A DNA stretch of 64,000 nt from Zonotrichia leucophrys gambelii (lineage: Eukaryota; Chordata; Aves; Passeriformes; Passerellidae), in contig NC_088171.1 in the NCBI RefSeq assembly GCF_028769735.1, positions 78,757,216 to 78,821,215 of the forward strand. The letters are read 5' to 3'. Shown piece after piece: positions 47,201-60,047 of the stretch. Within the stretch, counting starts at the first letter, position 1. Each line of letters begins with the position of its first letter. Under the pieces are notes generated by a model. That model saw nothing but the letters and a program-made list of their open reading frames with translations. It ran no database searches and was not told the DNA's origin. The position numbers and the translations under genes are program-made.

Positions 47201-49930
47201 TAACCTAGAATGAGCCAAATCTCTTCTCACAATCTTGTGCCTACACAGATGTAAATATTTGGCACCCCATTCATATCAGAGCAACAGCAAACAATTCCTG
47301 CACTAGTCTATTACTGAAATGCTTGAAAACTTGGACAAGATGTATCAGAGGCAAAGGTCTGAAGGATGGAAGCAAATTTGATATAAACACAGAATGTCAT
47401 AAAATATAGATCCATTAGTATTATGGGAAAATCAAAGTACAGCTGTCCAGAAGATAATCAGGAGGTTACACTAACGACAGCCCTTTCCCCTGCTGTACAC
47501 CACAATGCAATGGCTACTTTTTCAGCTGCTGGTAGTACTTATACTAGATTTTCCTAATTTGAACAGAATGATAGCAAAGTGAATTGGGAGACTTGCTTTT
47601 CCACCAGGTGTCAGAGAAGAACACAACTCCACTTTCACAAAAGACATTCCAGGCAGATTACAGATGTTTACAGATGCAGCCAGTTAGAAAAACAGAATGG
47701 GCTGGGCTGTAACCTCTTCCTTTCTAGAAGGAAGAGATGAAAATAGCGGAAAGATTCCCCCTCACCTCCCCAAAAACATCATCGCAAGTTGATGGACTAG
47801 GTCCTTGTGTTTTATGTCCTAGAGGACATCATGTTCTCAAAAGTGGCAGAATTGAATCTGAGAAAAAATGCAGTAGCAGAAAATGCAGTTTACTGTTTTT
47901 CTGTCAGCTCAATTTCATGACCAATACCAACAACTACAAGTCATGCCTGGCTGAAGTCTTTCAGTGTTTTTATCCCTTTTCCCTCACTGTCAAAAACCAT
48001 GGTTATTATACAAGGGTATGTATAATTTTACATTAATAGTAGGAAAAGTGATGTCTCTGGACTAATATCTACAGTACATTCCTTATTAGATAAGAAGTCC
48101 TTTCCTACAAATACAGCCTTCACAGAGCAAACTGTCCAAAGAGAGTTGACAATAACTCAAGAGTTGCTATTACGGAGAAAGTCTCATTTCTCAGTTTTAT
48201 AAAAAAAAAAAAATCCACCCAGAATGAAATTTCACAAACTGGATTCTTAAGACACCAGTGCACATTTCTAAACCATTAACTAAGTTCATGGCTTTAATTC
48301 TACAGACAAAAGAAGATATTTCAAAAACTTAACCACAAGCAATTCTCAATACCTCTAACTATTAGTAAGAAAAGCCTGGTGACCCTTCATTCTGAAGTAC
48401 AACCATTTAAAATTCATATTCATGACAAATAGCCACAAAAAAAGAAACAGATCTTCACTGGATGTGAATTCTCTCTGCAGCTGGCACAAGGACACATCAC
48501 CACTGAAGAGAGAATATTCCCTTTTTCAATATCTACAGACATCTGGGGTTTCATTGTGGCCAGGAAAGTGCAAGTTTATGTGGAGTATGCTTAGATCTAC
48601 CAGAAAAAATAAGAAAAGAAACACAAAAATAAAGTTATACTGTAGAAGTTGGACAATTGAGACAATAGTTTAACCCACAGATACCCCATAGAATCAGCAC
48701 CTCCAAAAGAATCCAAGTAAAACCATGGTGTCAGGTAATGCTATGCTTGTCCTTTCACCAAGAAATTTGACTCTACATAGCTTCACAAACTCCTGCAGAA
48801 AGAATGATGGATGAAGGAGGAGAGGCAAGGAGCAGGAACACCAGAGGAAAGACTGGCTCTGATCAAGCACTGGTCTTGACTTAAAAAGTTAAAAAGTAAT
48901 CTTTGTCCTGGAATGTTAGATCACAGTTAACTGTCTGCTCAAGGTGGCTGTTTTTCAGGGGTAGAGGCAGTTGGAGGAGACTAACAGAGGGATTAAATCT
49001 CCTCTCTTTCATAAATATTCTCAAAGCCTCATAACACAGAATAATGAAAAAGAGCATAAACTTGCAGACTGGAGGCAGGAAAAAACATGGATGAGTTAGA
49101 AGAAGAAGAAGAACTGAAATTAATTTCTGTAGGTATAGGATGGAATGCAGACAAGAACAAATAAAGTTTGGATTTTAAGGATCCAAAAGGGCACCACTGA
49201 GTACAATAAATATATAAGATTTACGGGAGAGGAAAAACAGTGGCCTGAAGATAGAAAAAATAATGTTACATTCTAATTCTCTACACCAAGCCTAAATACC
49301 TGAAAGCAGCAATATGCTTGCCAGAGAGAATGTTTAGTGGTGATGTGAATGGCAAGGGAAAGGCAAGTCAACATGTGGAGCCAGCAACTCAATAGTTTTT
49401 GCACAGTTACTGCCTTTCCCACCCTCAGTGCTCTGTGCAGAGCCCAACAGAATTAATTTCAGCCCATTTACAAGCAGGTTACTAGCCAGAGGACACATCC
49501 TAACTGGGTTAGGATAAGAGATGGACTCTGGGAGAAATACATGTAAATATCCTCCAGTACACTTATTACAAATTCTCTGTAGGGTTTTGGAGCTCAGCAG
49601 GAGCAGCTCCATTCTCTTCACCTTCAAATTCCTGAGTCCTGAAGGTGATTATCACTCCTTTTCTTTCCCTGCATACTAAGCAGGCAAAGAGGTTTGCCAG
49701 TGGGTGCCCAGGTATACCTTTTGTGGCACAATTATAATGGTACATTTACACACCAGCAAAGAGGCATCCTTCTGCAGACACGGCTGCTGATGCACAACAG
49801 CCCACGCTGAGACATAGCCATTACATGGGGATGCTCCCACACAAGGGTTGATCCATCAACTGAGCAGGTTTGATTAAAACTATGTCAGCAATTCCATACT
49901 TTACACCGAGCCAAGAGACCTGTACCTATC
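41269..49930. other. Long unannotated stretch
   Basis: No supported gene over 8.6 kb. Frames are at most 99 codons. Small features: A/C-rich tract at about 42085-42127, the short inverted repeat CTTAG/CTAAG near 44272-44287, and a 13-base A run near 48200-48212. Nothing suggests a repeat family. Confidence 0.45.
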
Positions 49931-50395
49931 ATAGAACCATAGAATAGAGTTGGAAGGGACCATCAACATCATTGAATTCAATTCCTGGCCCTGCACATGA
50001 TACCCCAAGAATCAGACCATGTGCCTGACAGCACTGTCCAAATGCTTCTTGAACTCTGTGAACTCTACTTGGCGCTGTGACCATTTCCCTGGGGAGCCTG
50101 TTCCAGTGCTCAATCGCCCTCTGGATGAAAAATCTTTTCTAAGCCTCCCCTGCCTCAGTTTCAGCCTATTTCTTTGAGTCCTCTCACAGGTCACCACAGA
50201 AGAGATCAGTGTCTCCCCCTCCTCTTCCCTTTGTGAGGACGTTGATGACTACAGCGAGCTCTCCCCTCAGCCTCCTTTTCTCCAGGCTGAACACACCAAG
50301 TGACCTTAACTGCTCCCTCTCCAGACCTTCCACCATCCTCATGGCCCTCCTTTGGATGCTCCCTAATGGCTTTACACCCTTCTTATTGACTGCAT
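49931..50395 (-). mobile_element. CR1 LINE, 5'-truncated with intact 3' end
   Basis: The 3' end lies at 49931, where the plus strand reads ATCATAGAACCATAGAATAG, the antisense of the CR1 terminal ATTCTATG-type repeat. Moving into the element on the minus strand, the ORF2 C-terminus is still readable in two frames: RRAMRMVEGLEREQLRSLG with FSLEKRRLRG (50184-50444), then KLRQGRLRKDF and EFKKHLDSA (50012-50197). A frameshift separates them, so it is dead, but it is better preserved than the other CR1 pieces here. The 5' end is truncated at about 50.39 kb, as is usual for this element. Confidence 0.92.
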
Positions 50396-50824
50396 TTCTC
50401 CCAACAGACAGCCCTGAAAATAAAAACACAGAAAGCCAACTCACAGCAACAGATTTGAAGTACAGATGTTAAGCTTTTATTTGCTTAGCAGTTTTTCATT
50501 TGTGGAGTGGAGGGCAGGAATTAGGGCAAGATGATTTTAATCATAGTTCAGGAATTGCATTTTCTGTTTTGCACCTTTACATACTCCCAGATTTGGACAA
50601 GACAACAGTGTTTTTAGCAGCTACATCCTTAGCCTGAAGTCTGACCTAATCCTACCTAAGGTCTGTAAAGTGACAAAAGAAAGAAATTACTGTAAATTAA
50701 TTACCATTGGAGAAAAAGTTATCACATTCCAGCTAGGAAATGAGAGCCCAGAAAAAGAACACAGCAGATTGAACTTATGGTTTTACTCAAGACACCCACA
50801 GCATAGCAAGAAGTCACTTAGTGA
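50396..50824. other. Spacer between two CR1 fragments
   Basis: No gene or repeat recognised. Confidence 0.4.
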
Positions 50825-51019
50825 AACATCTTTTTCAAGGTAATTATGAAGCACTGGAACAGGTTGCCCAGGAAAGTGGCAGAGTTATCATCCCTGGAGG
50901 TATTTTAAAAGACTTAGGTGCCTAGGGACACAGTTTAGTGGTTGAATTGGCAGTGCTGGGTTAAATGGTTGGACCCAATGATTTTAAAGGTCTTTTTCAA
51001 ACTAAATAATTCCATGATT
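50825..51019 (+). mobile_element. CR1 LINE 3' tail, sense orientation
   Basis: GCACTGGAACAGGTTGCCCA (50852-50871), CATCCCTGGAGGTATTTTAA (50890-50909), TTGGACCCAATGATTTTAAA and AATAATTCCATGATT follow the CR1 3' region through to its terminal repeat. Only about 195 bases remain. It lies in opposite orientation to the CR1 430 bases upstream, so the two are separate insertions. Confidence 0.9.
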
Positions 51020-54000
51020 TAAAGGTAAAATGAATAGTGGAGTTTTTCCCACCACAACTTGAGGACTGGGAGGGGAAAGGGGATGGACTTCAAAACCCAA
51101 ACACAAAGGCACAGTTGTGCATTCCTCTCCCTAAGCCAATAAGTTGTTTGAAGTGAATGCATCTTCATTTAAGGTCTGCAAACCAAAGGCCCCATACAGC
51201 ATACAGGACATACAGTGAGATTTCAGCCAACATACATCAACAGTGCACATACAGATGCTGGCAGGGTTAATCTCATCATATACTGCCATGGGATCCTAGA
51301 TCTACTTTGGATGTATGTGGCAACCAGTTTTGGTTTCTTTTTCAGTTTCCAAGAATCAATTTCCTCAATGGGTATCTAGTTCATCACATGCAAAAGCCAG
51401 TAATTAAACTCAGTCATCAATAAGTTAAAGTCTTCAGTGTTAGTACAACTATCCACATTTTTATTCTTTTTCTGCTTCTGAACTACCAAGAAAATCCAAT
51501 TACCTTGAAAATTTAACCTATTAAATACTTCTTTGACAGTGAGTGCACTGTATTCAATTACAATTTTTTCTTGGTTAAAACCAGAATTGTATTCAGAGCC
51601 TACACAAAACAGCTTTTCCACATTTAATAATTACTTAACAACCAATTTTGTATCTTTGGACTTAAAATTAAGTTTTGAAGCCCCTAATATCTAACAAGTA
51701 AATAATATGAGGAGGAAAGCTTTCTTTGTATTTCACTTAAGAAAATACATTCCAAATTCAACTCTGCATTCTGCATCTGTACCATAAACCTGATGTAAGC
51801 ATATTTAGACACCAATAAAAATGTTACAGTGCAACAGTTCCTCACTGTATCATGATACTAATGAATAACACATTATCTTCAGTGGAGAAAAAGAGAAACT
51901 ACATTTTTCCTTGAGAGATTTTTAGCAATAATTTCTCACAAAGTGATTTTATATTAATTGTAATATAAGAGAATATAAAAATTTGTCTGTATGGATCTCC
52001 TCAGTTATGATCTTAAATTAAGGAGATTGATTACTTAGCAGTTTGAAACTGTTGCTTATTGATCCATGAGTGAAAATACATAGAAAAGTAGGCTTTAAAC
52101 AATTTTTGGGGTTTATTGAGAAAATACAATTCAAATCAAATTAATAGACAGTAAAATATCATATTCAAGGTCTCTGCATTTATTTTTTCAACTTGCTAAG
52201 ATAATGTTATTATTTGAAACATTTAGATGTTGTGGAGGGTGACTTTGATTTGAAAATAAACATAACTAGTATCTTAAGATACCCAAATACCTTAGGTAAC
52301 TATAAATTTACCTATAAACGATACCAAGTTTATAGATAGCTACATATTCTATTATACTGGTGTCCCACAGTCTTTGAGTTGCTTCCCAATTTAATGTAAA
52401 GGAAATAACTGCCATTAATAATTTAAGGTTTTTAAAGTATTCATTCTTAAGAGTTGTTTGTGAACTAAATGAAGTGGCAGTAATATTATCAAAATGCATT
52501 TAAACTAAATGAAGGTGCATTACATTTGCCTAATTAAGAGTAATAGATAATCTCAACATTCAGTTTAATCCTAAATCATATGGTGCTATGCAAATGAGTC
52601 TCCCCTTCTGCCTTTGACTGAGTCCATCAAAAGAAACATTTGGCCTCAGATTTTAACAAGACCAGCTAAATCTTCACAGTCAACTTGATACTTCATTTTT
52701 CAGAAAGAAATTCCCATACACTCTCTTCCACTTCCCTCCAGTGGAATCTTCACAATGAATGACACTAGGCACCCAAAAATGCTGCTGTTCCCCTTCCTCT
52801 GCTCCCCAAACTCTACTTGGCATTTTTGCTGATAAGTCATTTGCTCATAACCTTCTTGTTAAGAAAATTTAAACTCTGAGCTGCCATCCCTCCAGGGCTG
52901 GAAGCTAGGGAACAGTAAAGTGGGGAAAGGCTTTTGCCATCCACAACTATGAATCTTTACAGGACTGACCGCTGGAGCTTAAAGCTGACAAATTTACCTT
53001 CCTCAGTAAAGCAGTAATATGCAGGTAGGGAAAGACCACAAAGGTTATATAACAAGACAGAATACTGGAATTAAGGAAATCTCATATCTACCTCGAAATC
53101 CTTAGGCAGCTTACTGTAAAAGCCTAGCTCCTCTCAATTAGCTAAAGGAACAATTGTAAGGATAAATGTTGCTTAATTTTAGAGATCTCATGATGGATGG
53201 GCAAAGAACCAAAATTTAACATGTTCAGGTAATACATAAAAATAATCTACATTCTCTCTTGAAAGATGCAATGTTTTCCAAACTAGCTTGTATTCACAGA
53301 ATTCTAAAAGCAGGCATCCTGCTTTTTTCTGCATGAAACAGCGCTGTTGCCGATGCTTAAACTCTTGTTAAATCTCTCCCATTTTATAGCTAATCACATT
53401 TTTATAGCAGGCATGAAGCACTCTACAAGGCCCTTGCTGAGCTGTTCTTGTAAATCAAAACCTTATTCCATCTTTCTGCTTGCTGGCAGCAGAGCAAGGT
53501 TACTTTTACCATTTATGGTTATAAAACACATCCAACTTTTTCCCCCCTTCAGTTGCTGCCTTTTTTCCACTATTCTTTCCTTCTCTGTCTCACTCCAAGA
53601 AAGATATTCCAAGTTCAGCTAAACAACTTCAGAACTCATCTATAACCTTTTCCTTGTCTCCCAGTACACTTACAACCTCATGAAAACATCTAATGAGAAG
53701 ACAGTGAAACATTAGTACAGTATTTAGGTCAAGAGCCTCCTTCTGACCTCAAGTCACATGAAACAAACAAAAACCACACAAGAACAGCAGGAGCTCAGAA
53801 GCTCTTTATGATAAGTTATCATTATATGGGGCCCATACATCTATCAGCTCACAAAGTAAGGCCCAGATCAGACTGGGGGTACTCAGAATGATACTTTAAC
53901 ACTCTGATAAGAATATTCAGTTCAAGAGCTGAGAGCAAGAAGAATGAAGAAATAGAGTTAAATCTTAACATTTAACCCTCCTATAAGCAGCCACCACATT

Positions 54001-55199
54001 CAGCAATAAAGCAAACTTAAGAATGGAAGAAGAAAATTCCTAGATTTAGGTATGCTGTCCAATTACATCCACCTCTCCTGGCACATAGGGTATTAAACTG
54101 AAACAGCCTCTATTTATGATGACCACAGACTGAAACACCAGATTCAGTTTCTTGTCAGGTCTGGTTCCATTTTTCCCCCCTCCAGCTTGGAGCCAGAGCA
54201 TCCTGCCACAGAAACAGGACACTCTGCCCTTTCACACGCCTCCGCAGGGCACATTATCAACACAGCTCTGTAAGAGGCTGTATTGCATGGAAGAACAAGG
54301 ATGTACATTGGAAACTCCTGAATTTTCAGCTAGAAAGGACTCCAGCCCACACTACATAAGGGAGCAGTCAGCACACATGAAAATCATTACAGGGATGTTA
54401 TTACAGGAGAACACATGTCCAGTTACAAAAGCAAAGCAACTCTGCTGCTTAAAAATGCAGGTTTTCCAATGGACATGAAATCTACAGTGCTTCAGAAAGA
54501 TATAGATATCTTTATGGACTAAATGAGATTTATGTGAACATCAAGAACAGCCTCTGTTTGGTCTCACATTACCCTTTAAGAGTGTCAGCCTATTGTTTAA
54601 AATTTGATGTTCAAAAGAAATTTAAGCATAGCACATTCTCACATATAACTCCTACAGTCAGCTTAGCCAGGGATTTGCCACCACAGAGAAATCAGAACTG
54701 AAAAATTACTGGCCTTTAAATGTAACATTTCCTGAACCTTATAGATGAAATGAACGAACTACAGAAATGGTGATGTGCATGTGTACAGAAAAAGGCTTCC
54801 TAAGGAGATTATTCCCACATTAACTGGGTGGCTCATGACAACAAGCTGGTTTGTGGACCCACATCATTCTTTTTGTTGCGTTCTGCCTCAAGTAGAAATC
54901 TGCAAGCAATCAGTAAAATTAATGCAACTACCTGCTTATCAAGGGGGTTTGGTTCTTCTGATTTCTGGAAGTATGCCTTAAATAATGCTGTTCACTTAAA
55001 AAATGTTTGATTTCGTGCATAATTTATGGTACATATTCTATGCAGATGTGAGCATAAACTGTTGTTACAATTTTCCACCTGGATATTCACAGTGACTGTA
55101 CTGATTTATGGTTCCATAACTATTACATCATTCTTGACTTCATCCCTTGTAGTTAAGCACATTTCATGAACAATGGAACAGAGTGTAATCAAAGGAAAT
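51020..55199. other. Unannotated stretch, no gene or clear repeat
   Basis: Open frames up to 108 codons (plus, 54152-54478), no domain. The part at 51.7-52.6 kb is very AT-rich but not simple-sequence. Nothing else supported. Confidence 0.45.
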
Positions 55200-55540
55200 C
55201 AGTTTTCAAGGTCCTACGTTTTTGACACACAGACCACCTGCATGAGGCGCTCAAAATATCTTTGCATCCTGAACTCCAGGGCAGGATGAGGCAATGGAAG
55301 TGTTTGGAGTAAGAGCAGGTTGCTGGACATTGGGGAAATGGAAGCACGTAACGAGAGCAAGGGAGGGAGAGGAGCCATGCAAAGCCTTGTGCTGCCTGCA
55401 CAAGTTGCCTCGCATTTCCCTGAACCCACACGGACAAGGCACCAAGAAGTGAGGCCTTCTTTCACCCTGAGAGGGAGTCCCTGGGGAAGAGCTGCAAAGA
55501 ACAAAGCCTGTGAAGGCACCTTCAGGATTGTATTCTCTTA
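55200..55540. other. GC-richer block with overlapping open frames
   Basis: Minus-strand frames of 101 and 82 codons and a plus-strand frame of 85 codons overlap here, with several CpGs in otherwise CpG-poor DNA. No domain recognised, so no gene is called. Confidence 0.3.
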
Positions 55541-56589
55541 TTCATTATTTTCTTGCAGAACTCCACACTACTACTAAAACTAAAGTCATTACAACCATCT
55601 CCTTCCTGTTCATTGGCTGTCCCACACAGAGGTCCTCACAGCTGCTATCTTTACCTTCCTGCCAGGGACAAAAGGACACCCACTGAATCACAAGAACTCT
55701 AGAAATTAGGTTGCCTGCAAGTACCTTCTGATAAGAAACTTGAACAGAGCCATCCTCTCTCATACTTAACATAATTAACTGCAGATGAATGCCTTTGAGA
55801 GCTCATCAACAAAGGCAGAGAAGAAACTTGCTATAACCTTTCGGCTCCATAGCTCCCCTATCCCAAATCAAACATGGCTTGTTTGTTCTTCAAAAACAAA
55901 GGTCAGATTACAATTTCATGGTAAGATGAATAAATATCTGCAGTAACACTATTAAGTCAATGGAGATCCCCTGAATTTGCACAAAAAAATCTGACTCATT
56001 GTATTCCAAATTGCTAAAAATGTGGTAGACATCATAACACAGTAGCTGAAAGATTTGAAGAAAACTACTTGCATGCATTTTTCTGTGCAAGAAGAGCAGA
56101 AGGTTAGATTCAAATCCTACTGTCAATATAGCAAGGGTCAATGTTAATATTTTCTTCTTATGTAATGAATTGTCAGATCTCAGCTACGCTGCTGTCCTAT
56201 TATCTCCTGGGAGGAAGGATAAATTGGTTAATATAGTTCTTTCCAAAAAAAGCCTTCAAAAGCAGAAACATCTGGTATGTTCATTAGTCACTATTTGGCC
56301 TGAGTTCAGTAGTAAGGCAAATTACAAACCCCATTCCCTTTCTCTTACCTAGAGAGGTCACAGTAGATGGGAGCCTAGCTTTACGGAAATCATCACTGAC
56401 TGGAAGGAAGATGGCTGTGAATCTTACAGATACACTTTGTTTCCTGTTCTCAGCAGCAAAAAAATGCATTCACACACACTATCATCTAATGGCCATAGGA
56501 AGTCATATGATTTACAGGAGACACAGGGATTCAGGTAGTCAAAATATTTTTAAATGTGACATTAAAAAAGCCCAGAATATATTTATATA
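55541..56589. other. Unannotated stretch, no gene or clear repeat
   Basis: Short open frames only (up to 77 codons); no repeat family seen. Confidence 0.4.
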
Positions 56590-56618
56590 TTTTGAGCTAG
56601 CCAAGAGCTAGCTCAAAA
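56590..56618. repeat. 12-bp perfect inverted repeat
   Basis: TTTTGAGCTAGC (56590-56601) and GCTAGCTCAAAA (56607-56618) are exact reverse complements with a 5-base loop CAAGA. This is the longest perfect stem found in the window. The T side/A side (TTTT...AAAA) and compact loop would make a stable hairpin. Confidence 0.85.
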
Positions 56619-59600
56619 ATCTAAGCCTACAGCCACATGAAAACTGGAAAGAGTTGCAGAAATTAAGCAGTGTGATTTAGTCTGAAACAAAGCCAGGAGC
56701 TGAATGCAGATATTGGAAGTTTGGGTTTAACTCTTCTGGTCAGCTGCCTGTGCAACTGGACAGAGCAATATTGGAACCACACCCTTGTTTTTACATTTAA
56801 CAATATGTACAGTTTAACCTTTATTAGAGCCTGTCAGAGCTGGAAAATAAACATCAGACTTTATCAGTCCTTCTCCCAGGCTGGACTATACTAAACAGCA
56901 GCCATGTACAAGACAAAATACTGGTTTTTAACTCATCATTCAACAGAGAGAAGTAAAAATAACATGCATGAGGCCCACTGCCCAAAGAGTGCTGTGTGAT
57001 GAGATGAGATTATTAATGGGATAGTTTAATCATAGCAAAATCCACAATAGGAATTTGCTGCTGTGATGCTCAGTGTTCTTACACCAGGAGTCTACAGACA
57101 TCCCCTACCAAAGTCCCTAAAACTGTGGGCCATCTTTCTGCATGCACATAATGTGGTTTCACATCTGACTTAAGGTAAAACTTACAGTTAAATGTAGGAC
57201 ACCTGACAACGTCATAATTACATAGCTTTTAGGTCATCACTTCACTTCTAACAACCCTTAGACAGCTGAAGAGTTTTTACAAGCAACATTTCTGTCTTGA
57301 CACGTTAGAAAGGCAGGGAGATGCCACTCTATCCAAAATATGCTGTGAGCACTACAGCTGAAATATTGGTACCACAATTAGGGTGACCACAGGAAATAAA
57401 CAGTAAGTCATTGAATAAGCAACGTCTGGTCTTAGTATCAACTGACACAGAAAAGGTCCAAAAAGAAAATTTTTTACAATTCATAAACATGACAAAGGCA
57501 AGCTTAAGTTTTACAGACTTTCCTAATTATAGGAAATAATGGGTTCAAAACCACGACTACTGTTTCAGCTTAGGTCATATACCACTTTCAAGTTTATTTA
57601 AAAAAAATTTAACCTAAAAAAATTTTTAGACTATGGTCTTGCATTGAAACTTGTTTGTTTCAACAATTATTGGCCACCTTCTAATCCACTACACCCACCT
57701 CTGTTGTTTGAGCAAGCAGAGAATTAAAAAACAGCAGGGAGGGAGCAGATTGCAATGAGGGGTTACCACTGGGTTTCAGAGGCATTTACAAACAGAAAGC
57801 ACAACCCAGGCCCCTGGGAGATCTCCTACCCTGTCCCACTCTTCCTGACCAAGCAAGGTCTTTCACCACTCAGACTTCTATCTTCCCCCTTCAGATACCT
57901 GTCAGGCTTCCTTTTCATTTTTGGGATGGCTTAAGAACAAACACTTCCTCATCCTGCTTCTAACTTTTTAGCATTTGGAGGTTTGGCATGTCAATGTGGA
58001 TAGGGTGGGATTTTTGCTTTGTTTTTTTTTTCCTTCTTCACAGGTTGCTCATCCTTGCTTGCCTATTTTTTCCACTTTCTCAGTAAAAACCACAGCATCT
58101 GTGCAAGCAGTAGAGGGATGGCACTGGGAAAACCAGGAAAGAGTTTCTTGGTCTGCTCTAGTAGTCCTGAAAATGATCTTAGGTTGTGTTCATGGTGACA
58201 CCGAAGGTTTTAAAAAAACCCCTCTCATTAAACACAGATGAGCTGAATGTTCCAGGGTTTACAACTCAACATCATTTGGATCAGGCACCACAAGGGTACA
58301 GGATTCTGACAAAAATTAGCCTAAGTCAACTCAGGGACTCTGTATTCCACAGACAGAGAAATAAACAATACAACTTCAGTAAAAATTATGGTATAACTAC
58401 AAAACAATTTTCTTGATATTAACAAAAATAATTAATATGCTGCAATGGAAAAGGCAAAAAAATATTAAATATCGGCAGCACATACTACAGACACACCAAG
58501 AATTTATGCAGTTAAACTTCTGTGATCCTTTTGTACAGGTATTGTGCAGATTATCTCTATGGTTGAGCAGCTTCAACACACACATTTAAGAGCACTGCTT
58601 CAGACTGTAAGGAACTCATCTCTTCCTCTTAGCCTAAAATTATATTTTATACTATTAGAAGATCACTACCTATTTAAGGGGGGCAGAGGGACAGTGGGAT
58701 GGACAACACAATCACCTGAATTATTTCAAAAATACTTATGTGAAGTTTAATTTCATCTCATTGCTTTTTTATATCTAGCCTCTTTTTGGTTTCTAGCAGT
58801 CCTAGCAATTTCAAAACTAGATAACAGCTATACTTTTTCAGGCAGTAATCTTAATAAAATTGTTAAATAATTCTCTAGACTGAAAAATGGAAGGACATCT
58901 GGGGGTTTTCATGATCTCTTTTTTCTTTAAAATAAGCTTGTACTGTTTACCTTCAAGGGTCTTCAATATTTGCTATGCATAATCTGCATTACTGACCAAT
59001 TTCACATTGAGGAAATAAAATTTTCAGCTTTTTTTGTTGCCATTTGCATTTATTCTTTCTACAAACACTCTGTTACTTGCCTATAGCATTAATGTGAAAA
59101 GGGAGAAATCATATCTGGAAAATGCCCTAAGCCTACAGTCTTAGTAGTTCACTAAGAAAACTGAGATATATAGAAAATGCCATTCAGCATCTAGAATCTG
59201 GAAGTTAATTCTAACTCTATCAATCTTCACAGTGAGGTTAAAATCCCAAAACATGCAATATTTTAGTCAGAGCACCTAAACACATTTTATTAACTGAGGT
59301 GAAGACTCTAAACAGGATACCTCCTCACTTTCACATCTATAGCAAATAGTGATCCCTTTAATATACAGACATTTGCTCCAGCAAAACAGTTTATCCATTT
59401 ACTATGGATCACTCTTTCAAAAAAATCCCTGAACAAGTTTCATACGCTTCACCTCCTTCCCATGTACAGGAGGGATAACATGTTTTATCTCACATGTTCC
59501 TACAAAGGATATTCCACATGCCACCCCATGTGCCCTTTTGCTAGATTTTCCATCGTTTTAATGCTTATAAAAGTTGATCCTACAACAGAACAGGCAGATT

Positions 59601-60021
59601 AAAAGAAGGTTTCCTGAAGACACTTTACAAAACCTCTTGGACATTCCAAAAATCTACCTTGGCAATTGCATCGACAGAGATGTCTTTCCAGACTCTGCAG
59701 CAACTCAGATCCTGATTTTCTTTAAGCTACTGTTCTCCAAAGGGAAAATCCAGTACTTTGTAGTAAAACTGAAAAGATTTTATCTTTCACATCAGCAAGC
59801 AGAGTCCTGCTCTGTGTGAATACACTCAATTCCTAAATGACAACCCATTTCCAATTGACAGATTAAAACCAGCATTGGGAAAAATACTCATTTGTGGACA
59901 AGTCCAACACGAGAGTAGAAAGGGGATAGAGTCTCTAAAAGGTCATAAATAGTCCCCCTTCATTTTTAGTTCTTCTATTTCACAGCAGTGTTAGCTGTCA
60001 GTTACAAGTGTATGCACAAGA
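56619..60021. other. Unannotated stretch, no gene or clear repeat
   Basis: Open frames up to 88 codons (plus, 57975-58241), no domain. A T run lies at about 58022-58031. Confidence 0.45.
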
Positions 60022-60047
60022 CTTAAGTATCAGTCTTAAGTATCAGT
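60022..60047. repeat. 13-bp tandem duplication
   Basis: CTTAAGTATCAGT occurs twice in direct succession (60022-60034, 60035-60047), exactly identical. Typical small slippage duplication. Confidence 0.9.

Noticed and set aside
50184..50444. 86-codon minus-strand frame with a basic, protein-like sequence
   Set aside because: It is the C-terminal part of CR1 ORF2, broken by a frameshift; annotated as the mobile element.
55200..55540. Possible exon on the minus strand (101-codon frame)
   Set aside because: No recognisable domain, frames overlap on both strands, and no convincing splice pair bounds it.
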